Shown here: piece by piece, positions 38,347 through 47,629 of the stretch
Numbering within the stretch: the stretch's first letter is position 1
Layout: the number at the start of each line of letters is the position of its first letter
Source: Candidatus Melainabacteria bacterium
GTDB taxonomy: Bacteria; Cyanobacteriota; Vampirovibrionia; Obscuribacterales; Obscuribacteraceae
Length of the DNA stretch: 64,000 nt
Reading direction: 5' to 3'
Assembly (NCBI GenBank): GCA_017307165.1
Contig: JAFKGK010000003.1
Span: 496,001 to 560,000 of the forward strand
Made by a program: the position numbers and the translations under genes
The notes under the pieces: generated by a model
What the model was told of the DNA's origin: nothing
Databases searched by the model: none
What the model saw: the letters and a program-made list of their open reading frames with translations, nothing else

Positions 38347-39030
38347 ATGGTTCGAGAAGACAAATCAAATTTTATAGCCGAGGTCTCTCACGAATTGAGG
38401 CTGCCACTGGCTAACGTCAAGCTCTTGGTTGAAACTCTGCTCGATGGAGCGCTCGAGGATCCTGCTCTTGCCCGCAGTATGTTGATGCGCACAAAAGACG
38501 AGGTCAGTCGACTGCAAAATCTCGTCACAGATCTTTTGTCTCACGAAAAAGCAAGCTCTGCCGGGCGTTTTGTCAAGGTCAACGTGGCGGACAGGGTGGC
38601 TTATGTCAAAGAAACCACGGCCATGATGGCGCAGGCGAAACAGATACAAGTGCATACTGATATCGAGCCAGATCTGTTTTTTAGAGCAAATGCCGAACAG
38701 CTAGATCAGATCCTGCTCAATCTCGTCGAAAATGCCATAAAATTTACTCCTGATAAGGGCAAAGTCTGTATCAAAGCAAGTGGCAAGCCCGACACTCTAA
38801 TAGTTAGTGATACCGGGATTGGTATCGCCCCAGCTGAGATCGGCAAGATTTTTCAACGCTTTTATCGCGTCGATCGGAGCAAGACTAGAGGTAGCACTGG
38901 GCTTGGACTCTCTATCGTCAAGCATATTGTCGACTTGCATGGTGCAAGCATAGATGTCAATTCAGCATTAGGCAAGGGTTCAAGCTTTACGATCGTCTTT
39001 AGAAGTCCGGAGGGCGAAGCGAATGGCTGA
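38347..39030 (+). CDS. Sensor-less PhoR-like histidine kinase core
   Basis: Only 227 residues: HisKA (FIAEVSHELRLPLANVKLL, phospho-His about residue 15) directly followed by HATPase (NLVENAIKFTPDKG, VSDTGIGIAPAEI, GSTGLGLSIVKHI). No membrane segments, PAS or other sensor; a stop codon lies three codons upstream in frame. PhoR kinases normally have a membrane anchor and a PAS domain. The gene overlaps the response-regulator gene by 8 bases and leads to phoU, so a phosphate-control role is likely. The weak ribosome binding site and lack of sensor leave open truncation of an ancestral longer gene. Confidence 0.88.
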   Translation: MVREDKSNFIAEVSHELRLPLANVKLLVETLLDGALEDPALARSMLMRTKDEVSRLQNLVTDLLSHEKASSAGRFVKVNVADRVAYVKETTAMMAQAKQIQVHTDIEPDLFFRANAEQLDQILLNLVENAIKFTPDKGKVCIKASGKPDTLIVSDTGIGIAPAEIGKIFQRFYRVDRSKTRGSTGLGLSIVKHIVDLHGASIDVNSALGKGSSFTIVFRSPEGEANG

Positions 39031-39760
39031 AGAAAAGATCAAGATCTTGATAGTGGATGATGATGAGACTATGGTCGAAACGCTTACCTACAATTTAGCG
39101 AGACAAGGTTATTTGGTGGCAGCTTTTAATACGGGAGCTGCTGGTTTGGCCAACCTGGGTTCTGTAATGCCGGATCTGGTCATCCTCGATTGGACCCTGC
39201 CTGATATGAAGGGCCCCGATATAGCAGCACTATTGCGCGAAGAATCTCAGGATCTGCCGATCTTGATGCTGACTGGCCGTAGTCAGCCAACAGACATAGC
39301 TCATGGTCTGTCTCGAGGGGCAGATGATTACCTGGTCAAGCCATTCTCTATGGTCGAGCTCTTAGCTAGACTGGAGGCGCTGATCCGCAGATCGCTTAAG
39401 GATAAAGCAAAGTCGCGCAAAGCCAAGATCGTCATCGGCGATCTGGTGATGGATCAAGAAGCAAAAAGGGTTTTGCTCAAGGACAAACCGATCGATCTTT
39501 CGCCTAGAGAGTTTAAATTGCTAAAAGTCCTTATGCAAAACGCTGGCAAGGCACTCACCACAGAAGCTTTACTAGATAGAGTGTGGGGTGCTGATTTTGA
39601 CGGTGACGTCAAAACAGTTGCGGTCCACGTTAGATGGCTCCGGCAAAAGATAGAGGTCGATCCCAAGACCCCGCGACTATTGGAGACGGTGCACCGATCT
39701 GGATATAGGCTCAATTTACCGGAATACCAAACTCGCAATACTGGAGAAGGTCATGGCTAA
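39023..39760 (+). CDS. PhoB-like OmpR-family response regulator
   Basis: 245 residues: receiver (DDD at residues 12-14, phospho-Asp in LVILDWTLPDMKG, K in YLVKPFS) and winged-helix DNA-binding domain (PREFKLLKVLMQNAGKALT, VKTVAVHVRWLRQKIE, TVHRSGYRL). Start and stop overlap the kinase upstream and phoU downstream by 8 bases each, a tightly coupled operon. The phoU partner suggests control of phosphate uptake; pst genes are not in the window. Confidence 0.9.
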   Translation: MAEEKIKILIVDDDETMVETLTYNLARQGYLVAAFNTGAAGLANLGSVMPDLVILDWTLPDMKGPDIAALLREESQDLPILMLTGRSQPTDIAHGLSRGADDYLVKPFSMVELLARLEALIRRSLKDKAKSRKAKIVIGDLVMDQEAKRVLLKDKPIDLSPREFKLLKVLMQNAGKALTTEALLDRVWGADFDGDVKTVAVHVRWLRQKIEVDPKTPRLLETVHRSGYRLNLPEYQTRNTGEGHG

Positions 39761-40406
39761 ATCAGAATCGATAACTCTGGTAAAAGAAGAAGTCCTGACG
39801 CTCGGACGTTTGGTGGAGACTACCGTATACGAGGTCACCAGGCTCCTCAAAGGAGATCGCAAGGCCGATCTCGATCTGGTGGAGAAACAAGAAGAAGAAA
39901 TCAATAAGCTTTGCCTGGAAATCGAGGAGTCTTGCGTTGATCTATTGGTAGAGAGAGAGAGCTCGTTTGGGGCCAGGGAGATCCGGGCGCTGGTCTCAAT
40001 ACCTCTTATTGCCGCAAAATTGGAGAGACTCGCAGATCATGCCAATCGAGTGGCACGCTTTGCTTCATGGGCGATGGAAGATGAAATCGAAACGCCCGAA
40101 GAGCTTGCTGCCATGGCTGCCTCTGTCTATCATATGGTGCAAGAGCTCTTGCTGTGTTTTCTTACTGACTCTCCGTCCAAGGCTAAGGAGATTTTGGCGA
40201 GTGACAACCAGGTGGATTACTTGCATGATGTGCTGTCCAAAAAGCTGCTCTCGGATCTTGGCCAACAAGAGAGTGCCAGAGCCCAGATGAGGGCTCAGTT
40301 TTTGTTCTGCGCGCGCTTTCTGGAGCGCATGGGAGATTGTTGTACATCTATTGCAAAGCGTGTTTATTTTCTTTCGACAGGCGAGCGTATCTCTAAATGC
40401 CGGTAA
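39753..40406 (+). CDS. phoU: PhoU-family phosphate regulator
   Basis: 217 residues with two PhoU three-helix repeats: an N-terminal one with ESCVDLLVERESSFGAREIRAL (read in parts) and LERLADHANRVARFA, then a C-terminal one with FLFCARFLERMGDCCTSIAKRV. The E/D-x-x-x-D helix patterns match metal-binding PhoU. It would inhibit the PhoR-like kinase when phosphate is high. Overlaps neighbours on both sides. Confidence 0.92.
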   Translation: MAKSESITLVKEEVLTLGRLVETTVYEVTRLLKGDRKADLDLVEKQEEEINKLCLEIEESCVDLLVERESSFGAREIRALVSIPLIAAKLERLADHANRVARFASWAMEDEIETPEELAAMAASVYHMVQELLLCFLTDSPSKAKEILASDNQVDYLHDVLSKKLLSDLGQQESARAQMRAQFLFCARFLERMGDCCTSIAKRVYFLSTGERISKCR

Positions 40407-41497
40407 TAGTATTGGCAGGCGAAGAAGATTTTGAGCTGTACAGGTATCTGGGCGAGCTTAAAGACAAACTCGTCGATGAGCAGTGGGCAAGTTTCAACTA
40501 CGCGCGATTGATCAATCCGGATCAGCAAGAAGTCTTTGATCTGGCTCTTACTGTGCCTTTTGGTCCGGGCAATAAAGTATTGATCTTTGATCGTTGCGAT
40601 TGGTTTGCCAAAAAGCGTGCCAGCAAAGATAAGGATGAGTCAAAAAGTAAGAAAGGCAAAGCGAAAGAAGAAAAGAAAGGGCCATCCGAAGAGGCTCTCG
40701 AGGATGCCCTTAAATCAGTGCATCCCAGCACTTATCTTATCTTTGTGGCCCTGGCCAATTTTGACTCAAGCCTGCGTATCTCCAAGCTCGTCGCTAAGGT
40801 TGCTGATCTCAAGGAGTTCCCAAAGGCCAAATTTTGGGCGGGACAAGCTCATCCTCAACTCGAAAAATGGTGCCAGGACGAAGCTCGCAGATTTGGCGCC
40901 AAGATCGATATAGAGGCCTGCAAATATCTGCTTGATGGTCTTGAGGCTAATCTGAGACAGATTTCTTCTGAAATAGAAAAGGCAGCTACTTATATCATGC
41001 CCGAGACTTTTATCACCCTGGAGACGATCAAGAGGCTCAGTCCACATCACAGCCAGGTCTTTGCCGTTTTGGACCTCTGGTTGCATCAAAAAAGCGATCG
41101 AGATCGCACCGATCTTTTGATCTCATTAAAAGAGTTGATGGCTAGACAGAACGCTATGATGGTCATAGCTGCTATGCAGACCATAGTGGGCAAGTGGGTC
41201 AATATCAAAACCTTATGTGATTTTGAGTGTGGACATTCCAATTTTGGGCCTGGCATGCAGAGAAGAGATCTTTCTCCTCCAGATCTAGCAAAGCGACTGG
41301 CAAGCGAGATCAAGGCCCATCCATTTGCCCTGGAGAAAGACATCAAAAAATTGCAAGGCATATCGACTGAGAGTCTTATTGCTTGCCGTGATCGTTTGAC
41401 AAAAATGGAATTCATGGTCAAATCGGGTCAGATGCCGGACCAACATGCTCTTGAAATGTTTTTTCTCGAGCGACCAAAGCCGGTCAAAAAACGTTAG
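40397..41497 (+). CDS. holA: DNA polymerase III delta subunit
   Basis: Clamp-loader subunit that opens the beta sliding clamp. 366 residues. The N-terminus PVIVLAGEEDFELYRYLGELKD and the block STYLIFVALANFDSSLRISKLV match the family, as do the C-terminal helices (LRQISSEIEKAATYI, LWLHQK...MARQNAMMVIAAMQTI). An unusual Lys/Glu-rich insert (KKRASKDKDESKSKKGKAKEEKKG, in parts, about residues 70-95) interrupts domain I. It overlaps phoU by 10 bases, so its expression may follow the phosphate operon. Confidence 0.88.
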   Translation: MPVIVLAGEEDFELYRYLGELKDKLVDEQWASFNYARLINPDQQEVFDLALTVPFGPGNKVLIFDRCDWFAKKRASKDKDESKSKKGKAKEEKKGPSEEALEDALKSVHPSTYLIFVALANFDSSLRISKLVAKVADLKEFPKAKFWAGQAHPQLEKWCQDEARRFGAKIDIEACKYLLDGLEANLRQISSEIEKAATYIMPETFITLETIKRLSPHHSQVFAVLDLWLHQKSDRDRTDLLISLKELMARQNAMMVIAAMQTIVGKWVNIKTLCDFECGHSNFGPGMQRRDLSPPDLAKRLASEIKAHPFALEKDIKKLQGISTESLIACRDRLTKMEFMVKSGQMPDQHALEMFFLERPKPVKKR

Positions 41498-41554
41498 AGT
41501 AAAGGGATTAGGATACATTTGGTAGCCCTGCATCTTCTAGGAAACATTCCAATC

Positions 41555-42352
41555 ATGAGCTCAATAAATCAGGATCATCCAGAAAACTCCGAATCACGCT
41601 ATGTATTGGATGATATGAGTGTTCGCGACACCTGGCGCATTTTTCGAATGATGGCAGAGCTCGTAGAGGGCTTTGACGAATTGTCCAGGATCGCCCCTGC
41701 TGTGAGCATCTTTGGTACGGCTAGATGCAAACCTGATGATCCGGTTTATCTGACCGCTGAAAACATTGCCAAAAAATTGGCGCAGAGGGGATTTACAGTC
41801 ATCACAGGTGGTGGCCCAGGCGCCATGGAGGGTGCCAATAAAGGAGCGCTCGCAGCCGGTGGAGTATCTGTCGGACTCAATATCAAGCTGCCTCGCGAGC
41901 AAGGGCCAAATCCTTATCAGACCAAGTCTCTTGACTTCAAGTATTTTTTTGTTCGTAAGCTCATGTTTGTCAAGTATGCAGTTGCCTTCGTCATTCTGCC
42001 GGGAGGATTTGGGTCACTCGATGAGCTCTTTGAGACCGTCACTCTGATCCAGACCAAAAAGATCAAAAGGTTTCCGGTTTTTCTCGTCGATAGCAAATTT
42101 TGGAATCCTCTGCTCGACTGGTTGAGAAGCGAAGTTGTGGCCAGAGGATTTTTGACTGTCGAAGAGCTCGATCTCTTGAGAGTCATTGATGATCCTGACG
42201 AACTTGTCGAACAAATAGTCTGGTGCGAAGAAGAAAAGTGCTATCTCACACCAGAAGGACTGGGCAAGTTTGGTGCTTTGCAAGGCGATCCAAATGGCCG
42301 TGATGCAGAAGAGCTCAAGGACCCGATTTTGAAAGATCCGACCGACGCTTAG
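41555..42352 (+). CDS. LOG-family protein (cytokinin riboside 5'-monophosphate phosphoribohydrolase fold)
   Basis: 265 residues. Motifs SIFGTARCKPDDP, VITGGGPGAMEGANKGA, the signature PGGFGSLDELFE and LVDSKFWNPLLDW are those of the TIGR00730/LOG family, which cleaves nucleotide monophosphates to base and ribose phosphate. ATG 41555 is preferred over the more upstream TTG 41519 because TAGGAAA lies at a good distance. The physiological substrate is unknown here. 57 bases after holA. Confidence 0.9.
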   Translation: MSSINQDHPENSESRYVLDDMSVRDTWRIFRMMAELVEGFDELSRIAPAVSIFGTARCKPDDPVYLTAENIAKKLAQRGFTVITGGGPGAMEGANKGALAAGGVSVGLNIKLPREQGPNPYQTKSLDFKYFFVRKLMFVKYAVAFVILPGGFGSLDELFETVTLIQTKKIKRFPVFLVDSKFWNPLLDWLRSEVVARGFLTVEELDLLRVIDDPDELVEQIVWCEEEKCYLTPEGLGKFGALQGDPNGRDAEELKDPILKDPTDA

Positions 42353-42439
42353 TTAAATCAAAAAGAAGAAAGATCGTCAGCTTCATATTTGAAAATATAA
42401 TCAAAGGCCCGAATACCTCAAATTATTTCCTTAGGAGAT

Positions 42440-43228
42440 ATGGCCTTGAAGATTGCTGTTTGCACAAAAGCCGTGCCTGACACGGAGACCAGGATTGCCA
42501 TAGCAGCTGACAAAAAAAATATTGATTTTGCCGGCGTCCGCTTCGTAACCAGTCCTTTTGATGAGTTTGCCGTAGAAGAAGCACTCAAGTTGAAAGAGAA
42601 GCATGGTGGAGAAACCGTAGTATTTTCCCTTGGTGGCGCTGAATGCACAGCTGTTTTGCAAGACTCTCTGGCTCGGGGCATCGACTCTGCCGTGCATATC
42701 AATGATCCCGATTTTGCCAATCTCGACACTCTTTCCACGGCCAAGGTTTTAGCAGCCGCCATCAAGGATGGTGGATACGACATAGTGCTGCTCGGTCAGC
42801 AGGGTGTCGGCGGAGATAATAGCCAGGTACCAAGCATGCTTGCCGAACTGCTCGATTGGCCGCAAACGACCATGGTCGTCAAGCTCGAAGTAGAGGGCAA
42901 TCAATTTAAAGCCGAACGTGAAATCGAGGGCGCACATGAAGTAGTGACTGGAAGCTTGCCGGCGGTTTTTAGTGCACAAAAAGGGCTTAACGAGCCTCGC
43001 TATCCCGGTATTAAAGGTGTGATGGCGGCAAAGCGCAAGACTATCGAAGTGAAATCAGCTGAGAGTCTTGGTTTAAAGGGCAAGGTCTCAACCGAACTAT
43101 GCAAGGCAAAGCTCAAAGAAGTCTTGATGCCGCCAGAAAGACCTCAGGGTCGCAAGCTTGAAGGCGATATCGATACCCAGGTCAAAGAATTGGTCAATCT
43201 TCTCCGTACCGAATCCCACGTGCTTTAA
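42440..43228 (+). CDS. etfB: Electron transfer flavoprotein, beta subunit
   Basis: 262 residues, family length about 250-260. It accepts electrons from acyl-CoA dehydrogenases together with EtfA. Motifs: IAVCTKAVPDTE, NPFD-type FVTSPFDEFAVEEAL, FSLGG, ILLGQQGVGGD, QVPSMLAELL and the recognition-like region EREIEGAHEVV...PAVFSAQKGLNEPRYPG. AGGAG before the ATG. etfA follows after 19 bases. Confidence 0.95.
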   Translation: MALKIAVCTKAVPDTETRIAIAADKKNIDFAGVRFVTSPFDEFAVEEALKLKEKHGGETVVFSLGGAECTAVLQDSLARGIDSAVHINDPDFANLDTLSTAKVLAAAIKDGGYDIVLLGQQGVGGDNSQVPSMLAELLDWPQTTMVVKLEVEGNQFKAEREIEGAHEVVTGSLPAVFSAQKGLNEPRYPGIKGVMAAKRKTIEVKSAESLGLKGKVSTELCKAKLKEVLMPPERPQGRKLEGDIDTQVKELVNLLRTESHVL

Positions 43229-43247
43229 GCCATATTGGAGTTTTACA

Positions 43248-44213
43248 ATGTCAAAAGGATTTTTAGTTTTTGTAGAGTCCCGTGGCGGACAGTTGCGCAA
43301 GGCATCCCTCGAAGCTTTGTCGGAAGCCAAGAGATTGGCTCAAAGCGCTGACGTGCATGCCATCATAGTAGGCAAGGACATCAAAGGTCTGGCCGCCGAA
43401 TTAGCCAAGTTTGGACCGACATCCATCCTGATCGCAGATAATGATCTGTTTGCTAACTATTCTAGCGAAGCCTACGCCAAGGCCGTTACGGAGGCCGTCA
43501 ACAAGCTAGGCGCAAGATTTGTTCTGGCTGCTAATACTTCGATGGCCAAAGATTTTATACCTCGTGCTGCGGCTAAGATGGATGCTGCTTGCGTGACCGA
43601 CGTCATGTCGATCAAGGGCGGAGGAGATAATCTCGAAGTAACCAAGCCGATGTATTCCGGTAAGTGCTACGGTGTTTACGAACTCAACTCGGATGTGTCT
43701 TTCATCACCTTGCGTCCAAATGTTTTTGCTCTTGCTGAAAATGGTGGCGAAGCCAAATCAGAAGACCTTTCGGTCAATGTAGAAAAGGTAAGAGCACAAG
43801 TATCCGAAGTGCATGCATCTGAAGGCAATAAAGTCGAATTGTCAGAAGCTACAGTCGTGGTAGCCGGTGGCCGAGGCATCAAGGGTCCAGAAAACTGGCC
43901 TGTATTGCAAAATCTCTGCGATACCCTAGGGGCGGCACTTGGTGCTAGCCGAGCCGTGGTTGATGCCGGTTGGATCGATCACCAACATCAAGTCGGCCAA
44001 ACCGGTAAGACAGTTTCGCCACAGCTCTACATTGCTTGCGGCATATCCGGCGCGATCCAGCATTTAGCCGGCATGTCCTCGAGCAAAGTGATTGTTGCAA
44101 TCAATAAGGATCCCGAGGCACCAATCTTTAAACATGCCACCTATGGTATCGTCGGTGATGTCCTGGAGATAGTGCCCAAATTGGCTGCAGAAGTCAAAAA
44201 GGCTCAGGGCTAA
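43248..44213 (+). CDS. etfA: Electron transfer flavoprotein, alpha subunit
   Basis: 321 residues from ATG 43248 (TTGGAG at 43236-43241 as ribosome binding site; longer frames upstream are inside etfB). FAD-binding C-terminal half: [59 protein letters not shown] (in parts) and [20 protein letters not shown]. With EtfB and the acyl-CoA dehydrogenase at 52179 it would feed electrons to a quinone oxidoreductase. A terminator follows. Confidence 0.96.
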   Translation: MSKGFLVFVESRGGQLRKASLEALSEAKRLAQSADVHAIIVGKDIKGLAAELAKFGPTSILIADNDLFANYSSEAYAKAVTEAVNKLGARFVLAANTSMAKDFIPRAAAKMDAACVTDVMSIKGGGDNLEVTKPMYSGKCYGVYELNSDVSFITLRPNVFALAENGGEAKSEDLSVNVEKVRAQVSEVHASEGNKVELSEATVVVAGGRGIKGPENWPVLQNLCDTLGAALGASRAVVDAGWIDHQHQVGQTGKTVSPQLYIACGISGAIQHLAGMSSSKVIVAINKDPEAPIFKHATYGIVGDVLEIVPKLAAEVKKAQG

Positions 44214-44235
44214 CCCTCCTTAAAACAATAAAGAC

Positions 44236-44275
44236 AGAGAGAGGAAGAGCACCCGATGCTATTCCTCTCTTTGTT
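44236..44275 (+). terminator. Terminator of etfBA
   Basis: AGAGAGGAA (44238-44246) pairs with TTCCTCTCT (44262-44270), with a second stem AGCA/TGCT inside and loop CCCGA, followed by TTGTTT. Confidence 0.88.
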
Positions 44276-44311
44276 TAACTAGATGATCTCTATCTCTAAC
44301 TCGTGTAGCTC

Positions 44312-45808
44312 TTATCTGTCGCTATCAAAGGGGGATAGGGGCAAATCGACTTTGTTAAAAACACCCAGCCTTGGATTAGTGGTCCAGGCATAACGGGCAT
44401 AGAGCGGCTTTTTGACAAGCTCGTTGGATAAGGTAATGGTATTGCCTGTGATGACAGCCTTGGCTGGTTGAAAATTGTGGTCCAGTCCGGCAAGTTCGAA
44501 ACCCATTACAAAATCGCCATCACGACTGCGCAGCAAGCCTTGCGTGTCGCCAAAATATAATTTCAGTTTTTCGGCGTTTGGTTCGGCATATTGAAAGACT
44601 GGTCCGCGATATGGTTTTTGTTTTTTGTATTCTGTTGCCAAAATAGCATCTATCGTCCGATCCGCTACTTGTTGAGCTATCTCATAATCACCCTTGCGCT
44701 GCTTTGCATAAGGATCGTCTAGATCAGCAGTGACTACTAGTGTGTTTTTGGGAATTAATCTAGATTTGTATTGAGCCTGGCGCAAGAGAGCAGCCGGGCT
44801 ATTTTTATCCTTCATCAAGGAGCCGTTGTCTTCGATTTGTCCGAGCTGGATGGTGATGAATGGCAGTTGTTCTTGCTTAAATTTGCTGCGCACATCCTTG
44901 ATGATCAAGGGAAAAAGAGTCGTGTAATCGCCTGCTGATTTTATATCTATGCCGCCTTCTGTCCAGATTGCTCCTCTCAAGGAAAATGGAGTAACAGGGC
45001 CTACAGTGCCGTTATATGTAAGAGACGCGGCCTCGCGAAGAGCCTCGGGTATTTGTAGGAGGTCCTGATTCTTTTCTTGCCATTCGGTGGTGGCTTCTTT
45101 GTATTTGTCCTCTGTAATAGCGTATTTTTGATAGATATTGCGGTGATCTATTTTTTCTTCGAAGGCTTGTGGCGAAAGCCAGGACTTAACGGGCATACGA
45201 GGGAAACGAGCATCTATGACACCTATGGCACCGCTCAAATTGTCTCCTAGTTTGCTAGCAATTAGATTGGCAAAACCGGGTCTGCTCGAGCCGACATTTT
45301 GCCACGTGCCAGTTGTTTGTCTCTGTAGAGTTTGTGAAAGATTTTCTTTGACATGGAAAACTCTCACAAGATTGTTTTGCGATGTCTTAGGAGCTTGTTT
45401 TTTGACATCCGGGGTGCCGTCGGCAGCATTGTCTCCCAATAGTAGCCAGACCTCACCAAGATAGATGTCTTTGATGATTATTTCGTTTTGTCCTTTTACT
45501 CTGAGATTGTAGGGCCCGCCTGGTTTGAGCAATGGCGGCATAGCGATGAGAAACCTGCCTTTGGAGCTGGTCACTACTTTCTCTTTAAGACCATTGATCT
45601 CGGCCTCCACTACTTCGCCAGGCAGAGCATTGCCAAATATGTAGATGGTCTTGTCTTTTTGCAGAATGCATCCGTCGGAAAACAAAGGACTGAGCTTAAC
45701 TGTCGCCATCGCTGATGGTGCCATCAGCAATTGTGTTGCGATGGCCGTCAATGCCATTGATAAAATCCTGATTGAAAAAGAAATATCCAATTTAGACGAG
45801 CACTCCAT
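44312..45808 (-). CDS. SASA-type esterase paralogue lacking catalytic motifs
   Basis: About 498 residues, clear paralogue of the esterase at 20591 ([50 protein letters not shown]). The nucleophile motif GQSNM is replaced by LLGDNAAD, the WYQGE block by WTEGGID, and the catalytic His block by [13 protein letters not shown]. It should therefore not hydrolyse esters and may be a carbohydrate-binding or decayed copy. Signal peptide present. The start is uncertain: ATG 45808 overlaps ispG by 17 bases with no ribosome binding site, and ATG 45757 has AGGA eight bases upstream but a shorter signal peptide. Confidence 0.8.
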   Translation of the reverse strand: MECSSKLDISFSIRILSMALTAIATQLLMAPSAMATVKLSPLFSDGCILQKDKTIYIFGNALPGEVVEAEINGLKEKVVTSSKGRFLIAMPPLLKPGGPYNLRVKGQNEIIIKDIYLGEVWLLLGDNAADGTPDVKKQAPKTSQNNLVRVFHVKENLSQTLQRQTTGTWQNVGSSRPGFANLIASKLGDNLSGAIGVIDARFPRMPVKSWLSPQAFEEKIDHRNIYQKYAITEDKYKEATTEWQEKNQDLLQIPEALREAASLTYNGTVGPVTPFSLRGAIWTEGGIDIKSAGDYTTLFPLIIKDVRSKFKQEQLPFITIQLGQIEDNGSLMKDKNSPAALLRQAQYKSRLIPKNTLVVTADLDDPYAKQRKGDYEIAQQVADRTIDAILATEYKKQKPYRGPVFQYAEPNAEKLKLYFGDTQGLLRSRDGDFVMGFELAGLDHNFQPAKAVITGNTITLSNELVKKPLYARYAWTTNPRLGVFNKVDLPLSPFDSDR

Positions 45809-47015
45809 ATTTGCGAGCAACATAATCATCGACCATGTCGATAAAATCGTTTGCCAGTCTGGCACCTTCGAGAGTCTTTATATAGCTGCCATCGACATAG
45901 ACCGGTGCTCTGGGGTCTTCGCCGGTGCCTGGAAGGGAGATACCGATATCAGCGTATTTTGATTCGCCAGGTCCATTGACGATGCATCCCATCACTGCCA
46001 CTTTGAGGTTTTCGGAACCGGGATATTGTTTTTGCCATTGATTGCGCTTTTGTTTGAGATGGTTTTGAATCTCTTGGGCCAGCTCTTGAAATACCGTGCT
46101 CGTAGTCCTGCCGCAGCCAGGACAAGCGGTGACCTGAGCGCTGAAACTACGCAGTTGCAATGATTGTAGGATCTGGAGGCAGATCTCGACTTCTTTTTGG
46201 CGAGGGGCACCTGGTTGTGGTGTCAAACTCACGCGAATAGTGTCGCCGATGCCATCGGCCAGGATGGTACCCAGTGCAATGGAAGAGGCAATAATGCCTT
46301 TATCTCCCATACCGGCCTCGGTGAGACCCAGATGGAGAGGATAGTCGCACACCGCTGCTAGTTTGCGATAGACAGTGATCAATTCGGGTACTTCGGAAAC
46401 CTTTGCCGATAAGATGATCGCGTCATGTGGCAAGCCATAGGCCTCTGCCATTTTTGCTGATGAGATTGCACTCTCGACGATGGCATCGATCAGGATGGTG
46501 GAGGCGGGCTTGGGGTCTTGCGACTTGGCATTTTCATCCATCATTTTTGCAAGTAGATCCTGGTCCAACGAGCCCCAGTTGACCCCAATACGAACAGGCT
46601 TTTGATGTCTGACTGCAACATCGATCATTTGTTTGAAATTGTCGTCGTGCTTTTCGCCGCGTCCCACATTGCCTGGGTTGATGCGATATTTTGCGAGATT
46701 GGCTGCGCAATCGGGGTATTCTCTCAAGAGATGATGACCGTTAAAATGAAAGTCGCCGACGAGTGGCACTGGGCGTCCTGCTCTCTCTAAAAATGAAACG
46801 ATCTTTGGAACTGCAATGGCAGCTTCGCGTGTATTGACTGTGATGCGGACCACCTCAGAACCAGCATCTGCCAGCTCGATCACTTGTCTGGCGGTGGCTT
46901 CAAAGTCTTCTGTAGGCGTATTGGTCATTGATTGGACCATGATCGGATGTTCTGATCCGACATATTTGTCGCCGATCCTGACCTGGGTGGTCTGCCTTCT
47001 CGCTTTAATGGTCAT
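45792..47015 (-). CDS. ispG: 4-hydroxy-3-methylbut-2-enyl-diphosphate synthase (MEP pathway)
   Basis: [4Fe-4S] enzyme that reduces MEcPP to HMBPP, the penultimate MEP step. Motifs: [41 protein letters not shown], and the cluster blocks CPGCGRT and [11 protein letters not shown]. 407 residues from ATG 47015, chosen because AAGGA lies ten bases upstream and the start forms an ATGA overlap with the RadC-like stop. Use of the MEP route agrees with a cyanobacterial-phylum host. Confidence 0.96.
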   Translation of the reverse strand: MTIKARRQTTQVRIGDKYVGSEHPIMVQSMTNTPTEDFEATARQVIELADAGSEVVRITVNTREAAIAVPKIVSFLERAGRPVPLVGDFHFNGHHLLREYPDCAANLAKYRINPGNVGRGEKHDDNFKQMIDVAVRHQKPVRIGVNWGSLDQDLLAKMMDENAKSQDPKPASTILIDAIVESAISSAKMAEAYGLPHDAIILSAKVSEVPELITVYRKLAAVCDYPLHLGLTEAGMGDKGIIASSIALGTILADGIGDTIRVSLTPQPGAPRQKEVEICLQILQSLQLRSFSAQVTACPGCGRTTSTVFQELAQEIQNHLKQKRNQWQKQYPGSENLKVAVMGCIVNGPGESKYADIGISLPGTGEDPRAPVYVDGSYIKTLEGARLANDFIDMVDDYVARKYGVLV

Positions 47016-47554
47016 ACTTGCAAATCCTTGGAATCTATTTCCGACCACATCTTTGGATAGTTTTCGCGAAAACTAAATACTTCAGGTTGGTCTTGCTGGT
47101 TGTTGAGCCCAACGATTAGATGATCGAGCACACCAACACCTAGTATTTTACCGGCTTGAATGAGTTGGCGCGTTGTTTCTATGTCTTCTCGTGAAGCTGT
47201 CAGGCGAGCACCGGATGGATGATTGTGGCAGAGCATGATAGCGTGGCTATTGGCCAGTAGGGCGGCCTTGAACACCTCACGAGGGTGCACCAAACTAGAC
47301 GATAATGTACCGTGAGAGACCTCATGGATGCCAGTAATCTCAAGCTTGGCGTTGAGATGCAGACTGACAAAGTGCTCCTCGCATGCATATGAAAGGGGTC
47401 TAAGATATCGAGCGGCGTCGCCTGGACTATGGATGATCAAGGGTGCAGCTCCCACCCCACCCTCCCTGACAGCATAGAGCTTGATCTGAGGTATGGGCCA
47501 GGCCAGGAGCTTGTTTTTGCGTGCTGGGTCACTGGTTTTGACGCAAGTGGACAT
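47012..47554 (-). CDS. RadC-like JAB/MPN metallo-domain protein
   Basis: 180 residues with the JAMM motif: glutamate in [11 protein letters not shown], then [20 protein letters not shown] with the HxH and downstream Asp. The helix-hairpin-helix N-terminal part of full-length RadC is missing, replaced by a short region ([14 protein letters not shown]). The real start is ATG 47554 with GGGAGA (47562-47567) as ribosome binding site. That site lies inside a 25-base-pair hairpin. Stop overlaps ispG start (ATGA). Its role is unknown, as for RadC proteins in general. Confidence 0.85.
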   Translation of the reverse strand: MSTCVKTSDPARKNKLLAWPIPQIKLYAVREGGVGAAPLIIHSPGDAARYLRPLSYACEEHFVSLHLNAKLEITGIHEVSHGTLSSSLVHPREVFKAALLANSHAIMLCHNHPSGARLTASREDIETTRQLIQAGKILGVGVLDHLIVGLNNQQDQPEVFSFRENYPKMWSEIDSKDLQV

Positions 47555-47557
47555 ACA

Positions 47558-47622
47558 AAAATCTCCCATCGATACCGTCAACAGAAAAGACGTTTTCTGG
47601 TAGACGGTGGACGGGAGATTTT
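47558..47622 (-). promoter_or_regulatory. Long hairpin masking the RadC-like ribosome binding site
   Basis: AAAATCTCCC (47558-47567) pairs with GGGAGATTTT (47613-47622). ACCGTC pairs with GACGGT (47574-47579/47603-47608), and CAGAAAA with TTTTCTG (47582-47588/47593-47599) around loop GACG. About 25 base pairs in all. On the minus strand the 3' arm contains the GGGAGA ribosome binding site, four bases before TGT-ATG. Could be a terminator of the upstream MATE gene, a translational switch, or a small palindromic element. Confidence 0.7.
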
Positions 47623-47629
47623 AGTTCAG

